In this document: positions 26,021 to 34,271 of the stretch, piece by piece
Layout: every line of letters starts with the position of its first letter
How positions within the stretch are numbered: the stretch's first letter is position 1
The notes under the pieces: generated by a model
Told to the model about the DNA's origin: nothing
Databases searched by the model: none
Seen by the model: only the letters and a program-made list of their open reading frames with translations
Assembly: GCA_002307065.1 (NCBI GenBank)
Contig: DBTN01000027.1
Span: forward strand, 2,535-56,924
Length of the DNA stretch: 54,390 nucleotides
Source of the DNA: Akkermansiaceae bacterium UBA1315
GTDB taxonomy: Bacteria; Verrucomicrobiota; Verrucomicrobiia; Verrucomicrobiales; Akkermansiaceae
Reading direction: 5' to 3'
Program-made: the position numbers and the translations under genes

Positions 26021-28213
26021 ATGAATTTGCTTTCAGCTTCGCTGTTTGTCATCGCGCTGATACTCGCGGTGGTGCTGGGGCCTCAGACCCGCCCGTGGAC
26101 ATGGGGGCCCTCATTGATTCCGCTGGCTCTCGCGGTCGCTGCGGCGCTTCCCGGATTGTGGAAAACGCGACTTCGAGGCACTGATGTCTGCCTTCTCATT
26201 CTCGGCATCATCACCGCGGGGTGGTTCGCCTTTCGCGCGTCGATTTCTCCCGTCAAAGAATTCGCTATCTCTGACGCGCTACTATTAGGGAGCGCGGTGG
26301 GATCTTTTCTCGTGATGCGCGCCATCGCAGAGAGTGAGCGAGCTACGAAAATCTTCACTTGGGGGCTGGCCTCGTTGCTTTTGGCAAGCGTAGGGGTGAT
26401 CATCCGTCAGTTATTTGATGCCAATTATGTGCCGGTGTTTCATTCCCGGCCCGCATCGTTTCCTTCTGGTTTTTTTGGCCACTACAATGAAGGAGCGAAT
26501 TTCCTGATTGGAGCTTCGTTCCTGCTTGCCGGATCCGCTTTTTTTGGTGCGGGTCATCGCCTCAGTCGTTGGCTGTGGGCGCTCATTTCCCTTGCGGGTC
26601 TCGTCTCCGTTTATTTCACCCGGTCACGTGGCGCCATCCTTGCGGTCGCCGTTGGAGTAGCGGTTTTTTTCGTTCTCGCCCTAATGATCGGAAAGAGGAA
26701 GGGAGCCAAATGGTTCGCTCCTCTGATCATCGCGATACCGGTTGTCGGCATTCTCGTGATAGGTTTTCTTTATCAAGGGTGGTCGAGCTCTCAAGAAGTC
26801 CGGTTGCAACAGCCCGGCCTGGAGACCCTGATGGACAACTCCATTCGATTGCATCTGCTGGGCATTGCGTTTTCGTGCATAACTCTGCATCCGCTCTTGG
26901 GCGGAGGGAGTCGGAGCTTTGAATGGGAGTGCTTCTCTTTTTGGGATATCAAGCAACATGGTCTCGGAGGACCTCAGCCCAAGATGGCACACAATGAACT
27001 GATTCAAGCGTTCACGGACTACGGAATCATCGGTGGAGCATTGTTGATTTTCCTCCTGGGATTTATCGCGGTATTTGCTGTATCCAAAATTCTTTTTCCA
27101 GATCGGAAAGACCGGATCCCTCCAGACGCGCTTTATATCGGCGGACTCGCCGGCTTGGCGGGGATGTTCGTCCAATCGAGTTTCAGCTTTGTATTCCATC
27201 TTCTCCCTGGAGCGATTTTGCTGGGTATTTGCCTGGGCAGGGCATCTGTATCCCTTTTTCCAAAAGGACATGCGACTCTGCAGAGCGGGTATTCATGGGC
27301 CCGCGCCTGCTGCGTAGGAGCAGGTTTTTTCACGGCGATATTTTTACTTCCTTGGGGCTGGAAAGGATCCCGACTCATGGTGGAACTCTGGCCAACTTTC
27401 TTTGGAGAGCGCTCCGAATCACCAGGAGAGTCCCATATTGACGCGCTCTCCGCAGCAATCAACGTATGGCCTCAATCCACATTATACAAAGAACGGGCGA
27501 TTCAGTGGCATCGCTTATCGACTGCCGAGGCCGGAACTCCAGCGTCCCTGGAAAGCAGTAACGCAGCCATAAACGACTTCCTCCAAGCGCTCCTTCTCCA
27601 TCCATATGACGGAATTGCTTCGATCAACCTCGCCAATCTTCTGAGTTCTAAGGGAAGAAACGAAGAAGCCGAATCTCAGTACCTTCGCACGATCGAACTC
27701 CAAGGAGGGATGGAGCACGGACTTGAAGGGAATTATTATTTCTCGCAACATTTGCTCAAAGTTGGATCGGAATACCTGAAAAAGGCGGAATTTGAAAAAG
27801 CGGAAACCGCCCTAACCCAAGCGGCAAATCATATTGATAAAGCGGTCATTGGTGAGGCGAGGCCTCTCAAAATATCGATTTTTGAAACTCTGGGAATTGC
27901 TCGGGAAGCGGCAGGAAAACGAACGAAAGCTTTGGAAGCTTACGACACTGCGGCGTCAATTCCGGGCGGCGAGAAAATGCATTTCCGAAGTGCTAACATT
28001 CTCAGCCACATGGCCGCATCCACTTGGTCAAACCGTGAACCTTCAGAAGCACTCTTCCTCTTCAAGCTTGCAAAAGTTCGTTTGAACTCCAGCAACAGCC
28101 TGCCGAGTGGGATCAGCATCACCGATAAACAAAAGCTTTTGGCCTATCTCGATAAAAACATCGAATTCCTCACTGGCGCACGGGTCGAACCGATCGATCC
28201 AAACAAAAAGTAA
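26021..28213 (+). CDS. O-antigen ligase/polymerase-like protein with C-terminal TPR-like region
   Basis: A 730-residue protein. Residues 1 to about 440 form ten or more membrane segments with a Wzy_C-type loop: RLHLLGIAFSCITLHPLLGG, GSRSFEWECFSFWDI and KMAHNELIQAFTDYGIIGG. The last quarter (about 460-730) is soluble and helical. It has tetratricopeptide-like pieces such as ASINLANLLSSKGRNEEAESQYLRTI, ALTQAANHIDKAV and ALEAYDTAASIPGG. This architecture is common for exopolysaccharide or glycoprotein O-ligases in exosortase-containing bacteria. The start is the ATG at 26021, 18 bases after the sugar transferase. Its stop directly abuts the stop of epsI on the opposite strand with no spacer. Confidence 0.82.
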   Translation: MNLLSASLFVIALILAVVLGPQTRPWTWGPSLIPLALAVAAALPGLWKTRLRGTDVCLLILGIITAGWFAFRASISPVKEFAISDALLLGSAVGSFLVMRAIAESERATKIFTWGLASLLLASVGVIIRQLFDANYVPVFHSRPASFPSGFFGHYNEGANFLIGASFLLAGSAFFGAGHRLSRWLWALISLAGLVSVYFTRSRGAILAVAVGVAVFFVLALMIGKRKGAKWFAPLIIAIPVVGILVIGFLYQGWSSSQEVRLQQPGLETLMDNSIRLHLLGIAFSCITLHPLLGGGSRSFEWECFSFWDIKQHGLGGPQPKMAHNELIQAFTDYGIIGGALLIFLLGFIAVFAVSKILFPDRKDRIPPDALYIGGLAGLAGMFVQSSFSFVFHLLPGAILLGICLGRASVSLFPKGHATLQSGYSWARACCVGAGFFTAIFLLPWGWKGSRLMVELWPTFFGERSESPGESHIDALSAAINVWPQSTLYKERAIQWHRLSTAEAGTPASLESSNAAINDFLQALLLHPYDGIASINLANLLSSKGRNEEAESQYLRTIELQGGMEHGLEGNYYFSQHLLKVGSEYLKKAEFEKAETALTQAANHIDKAVIGEARPLKISIFETLGIAREAAGKRTKALEAYDTAASIPGGEKMHFRSANILSHMAASTWSNREPSEALFLFKLAKVRLNSSNSLPSGISITDKQKLLAYLDKNIEFLTGARVEPIDPNKK

Positions 28214-28942
28214 TCAGGGAAGAATCTGATCCCAATTGATCTGCTTTTCCGCAAGTTCGGCGAGGAAGCCTTGAAGTTTTTCATCGGCTTCCTTTTCCGT
28301 TACCTCGTTTTCGATCCACGGTAATTTGCCGAACCACATCGACGCCGACGCGTAGGCCCACCGCTGGTCGAGGCCGTGAACCAACCGGTCTCTCATATCG
28401 ATAAAGGTCCGCTCAAGGTGGTCGTGAGCGATCTGATTGTGACCGACGAAGAAATAATAGGTCACGCACTCAAACCGGACACTGGTTTTCCGATCTTCCG
28501 AGGTCGGAATGTTCTGCGTTGACCGCAAACGACGGACTGTCAGGTCACGGCCGTTTTTGAGTTTCATCGTCACATCGCTGGACGAAAGAATCTGGTGCCC
28601 TTGTGCGGGCATACACCGCTCGGGCCGGTGGATGGAATTGTTCAAATCATAACCGGACAGCACGATCGAGAGATCGACCCGATCCGGCACGAGTTGACCT
28701 TCGGCCGTGATTTCACCCGGGCGCGGACTCAGACAATAGGCTTTGGAAAATTCCGTGTCTTTCGCGAGAGCGTCCAGCTCTTCCTTACTTGGCGGGACTT
28801 GTCGAAAAACCCACCGCCCAGATTCCTGCGGCAGCGTCATGTTCACTGCGGTTCCAGCCACCTGACCGGCCTGCGGCAAAAAATAAACGGAACCCAGCGT
28901 CGCGAGCAAAAACACCGGCAGAATTAAAAGTTTCCATTTCAT
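28214..28942 (-). CDS. epsI: Exosortase-associated EpsI-like protein
   Basis: A 242-residue protein of the EpsI family that accompanies exosortases. It starts MKWKLLILPVFLLATLG, a signal anchor that places the rest in the periplasm. The family's central block is NSIHRPERCMPAQGH (about residues 112-126), equivalent to the usual H-x-P-x-x-C motif. YYFFVGHNQIAHDHL follows. The ATG at 28942 overlaps the exosortase stop by four bases (ATGA), so translation is coupled. A longer frame upstream reads back into the exosortase gene and is not supported. Its biochemical role is unknown, though relatives are needed for methanolan-type exopolysaccharide synthesis. Confidence 0.87.
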   Translation of the reverse strand: MKWKLLILPVFLLATLGSVYFLPQAGQVAGTAVNMTLPQESGRWVFRQVPPSKEELDALAKDTEFSKAYCLSPRPGEITAEGQLVPDRVDLSIVLSGYDLNNSIHRPERCMPAQGHQILSSSDVTMKLKNGRDLTVRRLRSTQNIPTSEDRKTSVRFECVTYYFFVGHNQIAHDHLERTFIDMRDRLVHGLDQRWAYASASMWFGKLPWIENEVTEKEADEKLQGFLAELAEKQINWDQILP

Positions 28943-29934
28943 ACGTCGGATGGCGAGGGCTCCTGGGTGACGACAGAGCGGCGGACTTGCCGCCTCTTGG
29001 AGCGTTTCCAGGGAAAGCCTCCTTCTAAAATCGAGTGAATCCCCAACAACAAAATCAGCGAAAACGGGTAAAACAACAACAGCCCCGACCAATCATGCCA
29101 AGTCGTGCTCGCCCATTTCGCATCCCCGTATTCCGCGATGACGAAAATCGAGATGACCCGCAATGCATTGCCGATGATCGCCAAAGGAAACGCCGCGAGA
29201 AACAGCAGCACCTTTTTCCAGAGAGAAATCTTCGCCACATACGCCCACGCAGCGGAAATCATCAACAGCGCCATCAGTGACCGGATACCACTGCAACCGT
29301 GCGCAATACTCAGCGGCGCCCAATCCCCCTTCACCGGCAGAATCGTGGTTCCGTCGGTATAAGTTTCCACGCCGAAAAGACTCGAACCATGGTGCGCCAT
29401 TTGCGTCGCCAATAATTGCAGGTGAGTCGTTGCCTGCTGAAACGTTGGCAACGGAACCGCCAGCCAAAAGAAAAACAACGGGAAAAGCAGCATCTTCGCC
29501 ACCCGCCAGCCCCATAAAAACCAAGCGGCTCCCCACAAAAGAAACGGAAGAGCTCCAATCGCGATCCGCGGCTGCAAGGTCCGATAAGCGATTGCGTAAA
29601 ATACCGCCCCGACAAAAACCGCCAACAACCCCCAGGCGCTCCCTTGACTCACCGCCGCCCGCAGCTCCTTGAACTTATAAACGATCAAACCGGTGATCAC
29701 GAAGGGAAACAAGATCCCGTGTTCGTAATCCGTTTCGCCATTCCAGGCACTTTTTAACCAACTGAGAGCCGATTCCGACCGGTCCACTCCGAATCGCGGC
29801 TCCAAAGCATAAAACCACACCAAAGCGGCGGCTGATAAAACGATCACCGGCCAAAACAGCGGATCCGAAGAAATTTTCGGGGAAATTTTCGCCGATCCAG
29901 GGACCGGTTTGCGGGAATTGACGGGGGTAAGCAA
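28939..29934 (-). CDS. Exosortase
   Basis: Multi-spanning cysteine transpeptidase-like enzyme of the exosortase/archaeosortase family. In general it cleaves PEP-CTERM-type sorting signals on the outer face of the inner membrane. With a TTG start at 29934 it has 331 residues and about eight membrane segments. The catalytic residues are Cys214 in AHGCSGIRSLMAL, Arg259 in IGNALRVISI and His280 in TWHDWSGLLLF. The start is uncertain: an ATG at 30057 would add 41 residues but overlaps the divergent prs coding start by 27 bases. No PEP-CTERM substrate was found here, so substrates must be elsewhere. Confidence 0.88.
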   Translation of the reverse strand: MLTPVNSRKPVPGSAKISPKISSDPLFWPVIVLSAAALVWFYALEPRFGVDRSESALSWLKSAWNGETDYEHGILFPFVITGLIVYKFKELRAAVSQGSAWGLLAVFVGAVFYAIAYRTLQPRIAIGALPFLLWGAAWFLWGWRVAKMLLFPLFFFWLAVPLPTFQQATTHLQLLATQMAHHGSSLFGVETYTDGTTILPVKGDWAPLSIAHGCSGIRSLMALLMISAAWAYVAKISLWKKVLLFLAAFPLAIIGNALRVISIFVIAEYGDAKWASTTWHDWSGLLLFYPFSLILLLGIHSILEGGFPWKRSKRRQVRRSVVTQEPSPSDV

Positions 29935-30030
29935 AAGAAAGTGGAGGGTTTGAGTGACGAATTCCGCGCAAAGTATTGCCCACCGTCCACCCGCTGTCAA
30001 CAATCCCCCCGCCTTCGTCCCGAATCGCCT

Positions 30031-30957
30031 ATGAAACTCATCAGTGGAACCGCTCACCGCGCGCTCGCAGAGCGCATCGCAGAAACCTTAGGACAACCGC
30101 TGGCCGATGTTCATGTCACCGCTTTCCCCGACGGGGAAACGTTCGTCAAAATCAACGAAAATATCCGTGGCGCGGATGTGTTCATCATCCAGCCGTCCTG
30201 TCCTCCGACGAACCATAACATCATGGAATTGCTCATCATGGTGGACGCCGCCCGCCGTGCCAGCGCCGGTCGGATCACCGCCGTGATGCCCTTTTTCGGC
30301 TACGCACGCCAAGATCGCAAAGACCAGCCACGCGTCCCGATTACCGCAAAGCTCGTCGCCAACCTCCTCACCTCCGCTGGCGTCGGCCGCGTCCTCACCA
30401 TGGACCTCCACGCCCCGCAGATCCAAGGATTCTTCGATATCCCAGTGGACCACCTTTACGCCAAATCCGCGTTGATCAACCACCTTCGCGAACGCCACCC
30501 GGACACTTCCAACCTCACCGTCGTCTCACCCGATGTTGGCGGCGTGAAAATGGCCCGAGCGTATGCCGACGCCCTCGGCACCGAACTCGCCATCGTCGCG
30601 AAACACCGCATCAGCGCCACTCGCGTCGAAGCCATGAACGTCATCGGCGACGTTGAAGGCCGCGACGTCCTGCTCGTCGACGACATGACCGAGACCGCCG
30701 GCACCCTCATCGCCGCCGCGGACATCTTGCAGAAAAACGGCGCACGAAGAATTTTCGCCGGCGTTTCCCACGCGGTCCTTGGAGAATTGGCCCACGAACG
30801 CCTCAAAGACTCCGCGATTGAGGAAATCATCACCACCGATTCCGTCCCGCAAGCCGCAGGAGAAAAAGTCCGCCTCGTCGGCATCGCCCCACTCATGGGT
30901 GAAGCCATCCGCCGGATCAACGGTGGCCAATCCATCACCTCCCTCTTCGAAGTCTAA
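30031..30957 (+). CDS. prs: Ribose-phosphate pyrophosphokinase (class I)
   Basis: Makes PRPP from ribose-5-phosphate and ATP for nucleotide, histidine and tryptophan synthesis. The 308-residue length is normal. FPDGETFVKINENIRG and VMPFFGYARQDRKDQPR (ATP-site loop) are near the N-terminus, with MDLHAPQIQGFFD in the middle. The PRPP-binding loop reads VLLVDDMTETAGT; the usual class I form is VDDMIDTAGT, a mild substitution at two positions. ATG 30031 is preferred over 29941, which would run back under the divergent exosortase gene. rplY follows after 120 bases and probably shares the transcript. Confidence 0.95.
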   Translation: MKLISGTAHRALAERIAETLGQPLADVHVTAFPDGETFVKINENIRGADVFIIQPSCPPTNHNIMELLIMVDAARRASAGRITAVMPFFGYARQDRKDQPRVPITAKLVANLLTSAGVGRVLTMDLHAPQIQGFFDIPVDHLYAKSALINHLRERHPDTSNLTVVSPDVGGVKMARAYADALGTELAIVAKHRISATRVEAMNVIGDVEGRDVLLVDDMTETAGTLIAAADILQKNGARRIFAGVSHAVLGELAHERLKDSAIEEIITTDSVPQAAGEKVRLVGIAPLMGEAIRRINGGQSITSLFEV

Positions 30958-31077
30958 ATCGACCGGTTTTCCGATTCACAAACAAATTTTTGACAAGCGC
31001 GCATTTGCCCGCTACACACCTCGCCCCCGCCTCGGAATCGCATTCCACCGGCATTTCCATCAAGAACCTTCTCTGTC

Positions 31078-31668
31078 ATGGCCACCAAGCAATCACTCAA
31101 AGCAGCTCCACGCGCCCGCACCGGATCCGGTCGCCTCAACCAAATGCGCCGCGAAGGCTGGATTCCGTCCGTCATTTACGGACGCGGCACCGAAAGCAAG
31201 AATCTCAAGGTCGACACGAAGATCTTCAACGAACTTCTTGCCCACAGCAGTTCGGAAAACATTCTCATCAACCTCGATATCGAAGGTGAAGGCACACGCC
31301 TCGCATTCCTTCAGTCGATCCAGCACGATCCATTGAGTGGTGCCCCAGTTCACGCGGACTTCCTCGCCATCGACGAAAAAACTCCAATCACCGCCCACAT
31401 CCCGGTCCACCTCAACGGTGAAGCCATTGGCGTGAAAACCGGCGGACTTCTTGAGCAATACATTCACGCTCTTGAAATCACCTGCCTTCCAAACGATCTG
31501 CCAAACACCATCGAAATCGATGTCACCGCTCTCGGCGAAGGCGCTTCCCTTCACATCGGCGACGTCACCCTCCCTGACGGTGTCCGCGCCACCCACGGCG
31601 ATGACGTCGTGATCGCCCACCTCGGCAAACCGGCAGCCGCCATTTCCGAAGAAGCGGCAACCGCTTAA
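31078..31668 (+). CDS. rplY: 50S ribosomal protein L25 (CTC-type, long form)
   Basis: Binds 5S rRNA in the large subunit. The 196-residue long (Ctc/TL5) form has an N-terminal L25 beta-barrel followed by a second domain. RTGSGRLNQMRREGWIPSVIYG at residues 15-36 is diagnostic, as is LLEQYIHALEITCLPNDLP at the domain junction. The C-terminus is Ala-rich. The order prs-rplY-pth is common in bacteria. A strong Rho-independent terminator lies 21 bases after the stop. Confidence 0.94.
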   Translation: MATKQSLKAAPRARTGSGRLNQMRREGWIPSVIYGRGTESKNLKVDTKIFNELLAHSSSENILINLDIEGEGTRLAFLQSIQHDPLSGAPVHADFLAIDEKTPITAHIPVHLNGEAIGVKTGGLLEQYIHALEITCLPNDLPNTIEIDVTALGEGASLHIGDVTLPDGVRATHGDDVVIAHLGKPAAAISEEAATA

Positions 31669-31688
31669 TCGACCTTCCAACGATTCTC

Positions 31689-31730
31689 AAAACGCCCGGG
31701 CTTGCCTCAGCGCAAACCGGGCGTTTTTTT
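31689..31730 (+). terminator. Rho-independent terminator after rplY
   Basis: AACGCCCGG (31691-31699) pairs perfectly with CCGGGCGTT (31717-31725) around a 17-base loop, followed by a T-run to 31730. It ends the prs-rplY transcript. The rest of the 310-base gap before pth holds only the two repeats listed next. Confidence 0.9.
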
Positions 31731-31787
31731 GCTTAAATGAAGCAGCTCACCCCACCGGTTTGAGCGTCTGATTCGAGCTCTTTCTAA

Positions 31788-31886
31788 ACGCAGACTGCAC
31801 AGATGAAGAAAATTCAGAATCCTAAGTCCTAAAATAATCTGCGAAATCCGTGTAATCCCTCCTAATCGGCGCTTAAAAAACGCCGA
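31788..31886. repeat. Degenerate 'CGCAGA...AATCTGCGAAATCCGTGTAATC' intergenic repeat
   Basis: The left part reads ACGCAGACTGCACAGATGAAG and the right part (31833-31858) contains AATCTGCGAAATCCGTGTAA. The two halves are imperfect reverse complements in their CGCAGA/TCTGCG cores. The wording matches a dispersed intergenic repeat I recall from several Gram-negative phyla. A small hairpin, TCGGCG/CGCCGA (31866-31871 and 31881-31886), closes it. It may be a relic of a small mobile palindrome. No ORF. Confidence 0.45.
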
Positions 31887-31929
31887 CTTCCCTCCGACAG
31901 CCTAAAAAAATCCCCCATCTTCTCTTCCC

Positions 31930-31969
31930 TTCAACGTTCGATGTTGGACGTTCGATGTTCAATGTTCCA
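31930..31969. repeat. GTTCGATGTT-type low-complexity repeat upstream of pth
   Basis: Direct repetition of the words GTTCGATGTT, GGACGTTCGATG and TTCAATGTTCCA ends 10 bases before the pth ATG. The same words occur upstream of dnaE at 35321-35361. In both places the repeat creates a spurious in-frame ATG just ahead of the true start (31955 here). Confidence 0.65.
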
Positions 31970-31978
31970 CCCTCCCCC

Positions 31979-32569
31979 ATGTTCAATCTGATCGTCGGCC
32001 TCGGAAATCCCGGACGCCAATATGAAGGCACCCGTCACAACGTCGGATTCATGTTACTCGACCGATTGGCCGCTTCCACCGGCGCGGCATTCCAATCCTC
32101 TCCCAAATGGCAAAGCCACCTCGCGAAAATCCCTGGCGACGGCACACTTCTCCTCAAGCCGCAGACATTCATGAACTTAAGCGGTCGCGCGCTGCAGCAA
32201 ATCCTCTCCTTTCACAAGTGGACACCGGATCAATTGCTGGTCGTTTACGATGACGCCGCCCTCCCACTCGGCACGCTCCGCTTTCGCGAAAAAGGTTCGG
32301 CTGGCGGTCACAACGGCATCAAATCCATCCTCCAGCACCTCGGCACTGACGCCTTTCCCAGATTGAAAATCGGCATCGGCGGTAGCGGCCCCGGCCAGAT
32401 GGTCGGCCACGTTCTCGGAAAATTTAGCCCGGACGAACGCCCGCTTCTTGAAAACACGCTTGCCACAGCGCTTGAGGCGGTGCAGCTTGCGCGTTCCCAA
32501 GGCGTCGCCACCGCGGCGAATCGCTATCACACTCGCAGTAATCCATCCAATTCTTCCGATGAGTCGTAA
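31979..32569 (+). CDS. pth: Peptidyl-tRNA hydrolase
   Basis: Recycles peptidyl-tRNA released by stalled ribosomes. The 196-residue protein has all family blocks: LIVGLGNPGRQYEGTRHNVGF at residues 4-24 with catalytic His19, KPQTFMNLSGRAL with the Asn ligand, VVYDDAALPLGTLRFREKGS and GGHNGIKSI. The ATG at 31979 is chosen because the upstream ATG (31955) lies within the repeat and would add VPPSP-type filler. The 3' end overlaps rpsF by 11 bases. Confidence 0.95.
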   Translation: MFNLIVGLGNPGRQYEGTRHNVGFMLLDRLAASTGAAFQSSPKWQSHLAKIPGDGTLLLKPQTFMNLSGRALQQILSFHKWTPDQLLVVYDDAALPLGTLRFREKGSAGGHNGIKSILQHLGTDAFPRLKIGIGGSGPGQMVGHVLGKFSPDERPLLENTLATALEAVQLARSQGVATAANRYHTRSNPSNSSDES

Positions 32570-32846
32570 ATATCAAGGCCTGATCGTTCTTAACACCAAA
32601 TCCATCGAAGGCACCGTCGACGACGTCGTCAGCTCGATCGCCAAGGAATTCGAAGCCGAAGGCGCAAAAATCGCCAAAGTCGCCCAACTTGGTCGCCGCC
32701 AATTCGCTTACAACGCCCGTCACCTCGACGCCGGCCACTACGTGAACTACACCTTCAACGGCGCTCCTGACACCGTCTTGAAAATTCAGAAACGCCTCAA
32801 GTTGAACGAAATCGTTCACCTTCAGCATTTCCAACGCATCGCCTGA
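32559..32846 (+). CDS. rpsF: 30S ribosomal protein S6
   Basis: A small-subunit protein of the platform that normally pairs with S18. The 95 residues include YQGLIVLNTKS, GRRQFAYNARHLDAGHYVNY and the closing KLNEIVHLQHFQRIA, a standard S6 layout. The ATG at 32559 lies inside the end of pth (11-base overlap). The frame continues upstream within pth but is not coding there. rpsR and rplI, often its operon partners, do not follow; ssb does. Confidence 0.93.
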   Translation: MSRKYQGLIVLNTKSIEGTVDDVVSSIAKEFEAEGAKIAKVAQLGRRQFAYNARHLDAGHYVNYTFNGAPDTVLKIQKRLKLNEIVHLQHFQRIA

Positions 32847-32915
32847 TTTCCTGGCGGTTCATTCATCCGAACGGACCGCATTTTTCCTTAGCGCCGGTTT
32901 TTACCAATCCTCGTC

Positions 32916-33383
32916 ATGGCCAATCTTAACAAAGTCATGCTCATCGGAAATCTCACCCGGGATCCCGAATTGCGCTACACGCCGAAAGGCACCGCCGTCG
33001 CGGACATCGCCCTGGCGATCAACCGCGTCTGGAACAACGAGCAAAACCAGCGCCAGGAAGAAACCACTTTTGTCGACATCACCCTTTGGGGACGCCAGGC
33101 AGAATTGGCCCAGCAGTATCTGACCAAAGGACGCGGCGCCTACATCGAAGGCCGCCTGCAGATGGACACTTGGGACGATAAACAAACCGGCCAAAAGCGC
33201 AGCAAGCTCAAGGTCGTCGCCGAAAGCCTCCAGTTTTTGCCCGACGGCAAAGGCGGCAGCGGCGGCGGATCTCCGCAAAGCGGACCCCAATCCGGCCGAG
33301 CTCCCGAACAACGCTCCGGCCCGCCCCAAGGCGCGTCTGCCGCTTCGGACGACTATTCGGAAGAGGACGACATCCCATTCTAA
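32916..33383 (+). CDS. ssb: Single-stranded DNA-binding protein
   Basis: Homotetrameric OB-fold protein that coats ssDNA and recruits repair and replication factors. Residues 1-108 are the OB fold (NKVMLIGNLTRDPELRYTPKG, then TFVDITLWGRQAE and GAYIEGRLQMDTWDDK). A Gly/Gln/Ser-rich linker follows, and the acidic tip EEDDIPF that binds partner proteins ends the chain. The length of 155 residues is ordinary. The rpsF-ssb adjacency is conserved in bacteria, but here rpsR is missing from the group. Confidence 0.96.
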   Translation: MANLNKVMLIGNLTRDPELRYTPKGTAVADIALAINRVWNNEQNQRQEETTFVDITLWGRQAELAQQYLTKGRGAYIEGRLQMDTWDDKQTGQKRSKLKVVAESLQFLPDGKGGSGGGSPQSGPQSGRAPEQRSGPPQGASAASDDYSEEDDIPF

Positions 33384-33410
33384 ACCGGCTCCAAACCGGT
33401 CTGATCTTTA

Positions 33411-33445
33411 AAAAGCGAAACCGCCAAACCGGTTTCGCTTTTTTT
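33411..33445. terminator. Bidirectional terminator between ssb and the YcgQ-like gene
   Basis: AAAGCGAAACC (33412-33422) pairs with GGTTTCGCTTT (33431-33441) over an 8-base loop, with A-rich and T-rich flanks on either side. It can end ssb transcription rightward and the opposing operon leftward, whose last stop is at 33453. Confidence 0.9.
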
Positions 33446-33452
33446 CGTTGGC

Positions 33453-34271
33453 TCACTGCCTCATGAAGCTTTCCTCGTAAGGCGGCTCAGCGGCGAGGGC
33501 ACGATCGACGGTCAAAACCGGTTGGATGACGCCGTCTTCGAGCGGGAAATTCAGAGTTCCGGAAATTTTCACCCAGCCGTTTTCGGGAAATTCCGGCGGC
33601 GTTTTTCCGAATTCCAGCACGATCGGGATCGCTCGGCTGTCGGCAGCGCAACAGGTGATGAACAACCGGTAGAGGCGTTTCCGAGTCCCATTCGGATTGC
33701 GCATTTTTTCGTCCATCCAGCGGCCTTCGGTTTCGACTTTCATCCCTTCAAGCAGAGACTGCATCTCGCGATCGCCGGATGAGAAAAATAGCTCCATCAG
33801 GCTGAATTCAAAAAATCCGTCTTCGGTTTTCCGGTGGGACTCTTCCAGTTCCTGCCGAGTCAACGGCGTCAAGGCCGCCGCGATAAAGGGCGATTTCATG
33901 TCCGCTGGAGAATCGTAAAGCCCTTTCCGCGAAAGGGCGGAAGCGGAGTATTCGTCCTTCGTCCACGCCACCGAAAGCGCGACCGGTAGGATCATCAGGA
34001 GAAATGCCGTCATCGGATGCGTGTCACCGGTTTCGTGATCGTGCCCCTCTTCATCACCGCCATGATCATGTCCGCAGTCCGCTCTTTGCCCGGCCGTCAA
34101 AAGATTAAACAGCCCCAAAACTCCCAAACCCAATCCGCCACACAGAACGATCGGACGGAAATCCGGAGCGAGGTATTTCGCAATCCGGCCGCTGGTATGG
34201 AAATAAATCAGCACCCCGGCCCAGATGAGCACAATCAGGGAAAAAATGATCCGGCGTGTCGTAGGTTTCAT
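33453..34271 (-). CDS. TIGR03943 / YcgQ-like membrane protein with His-rich loop
   Basis: A 272-residue protein of the UPF0703 (YcgQ) type. Two N-terminal membrane segments (about residues 8-25 and 40-60) are followed by a His/Asp-rich loop, DCGHDHGGDEEGHDHETGD (about 65-83), and a third hydrophobic segment. The C-terminal part has the family's CCAADSRAIPIVLEF and NGWVKISGT blocks. The ATG overlaps the permease stop by four bases. Function is not established. The His-rich loop suggests metal binding, and the strict pairing with the permease suggests a shared complex. Confidence 0.82.
   Translation of the reverse strand: MKPTTRRIIFSLIVLIWAGVLIYFHTSGRIAKYLAPDFRPIVLCGGLGLGVLGLFNLLTAGQRADCGHDHGGDEEGHDHETGDTHPMTAFLLMILPVALSVAWTKDEYSASALSRKGLYDSPADMKSPFIAAALTPLTRQELEESHRKTEDGFFEFSLMELFFSSGDREMQSLLEGMKVETEGRWMDEKMRNPNGTRKRLYRLFITCCAADSRAIPIVLEFGKTPPEFPENGWVKISGTLNFPLEDGVIQPVLTVDRALAAEPPYEESFMRQ

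Noticed and set aside
28943..29092. A longer N-terminus for EpsI
   Set aside because: It lies entirely within the exosortase coding region; the ATG at 28942 gives a proper signal anchor and an ATGA overlap.
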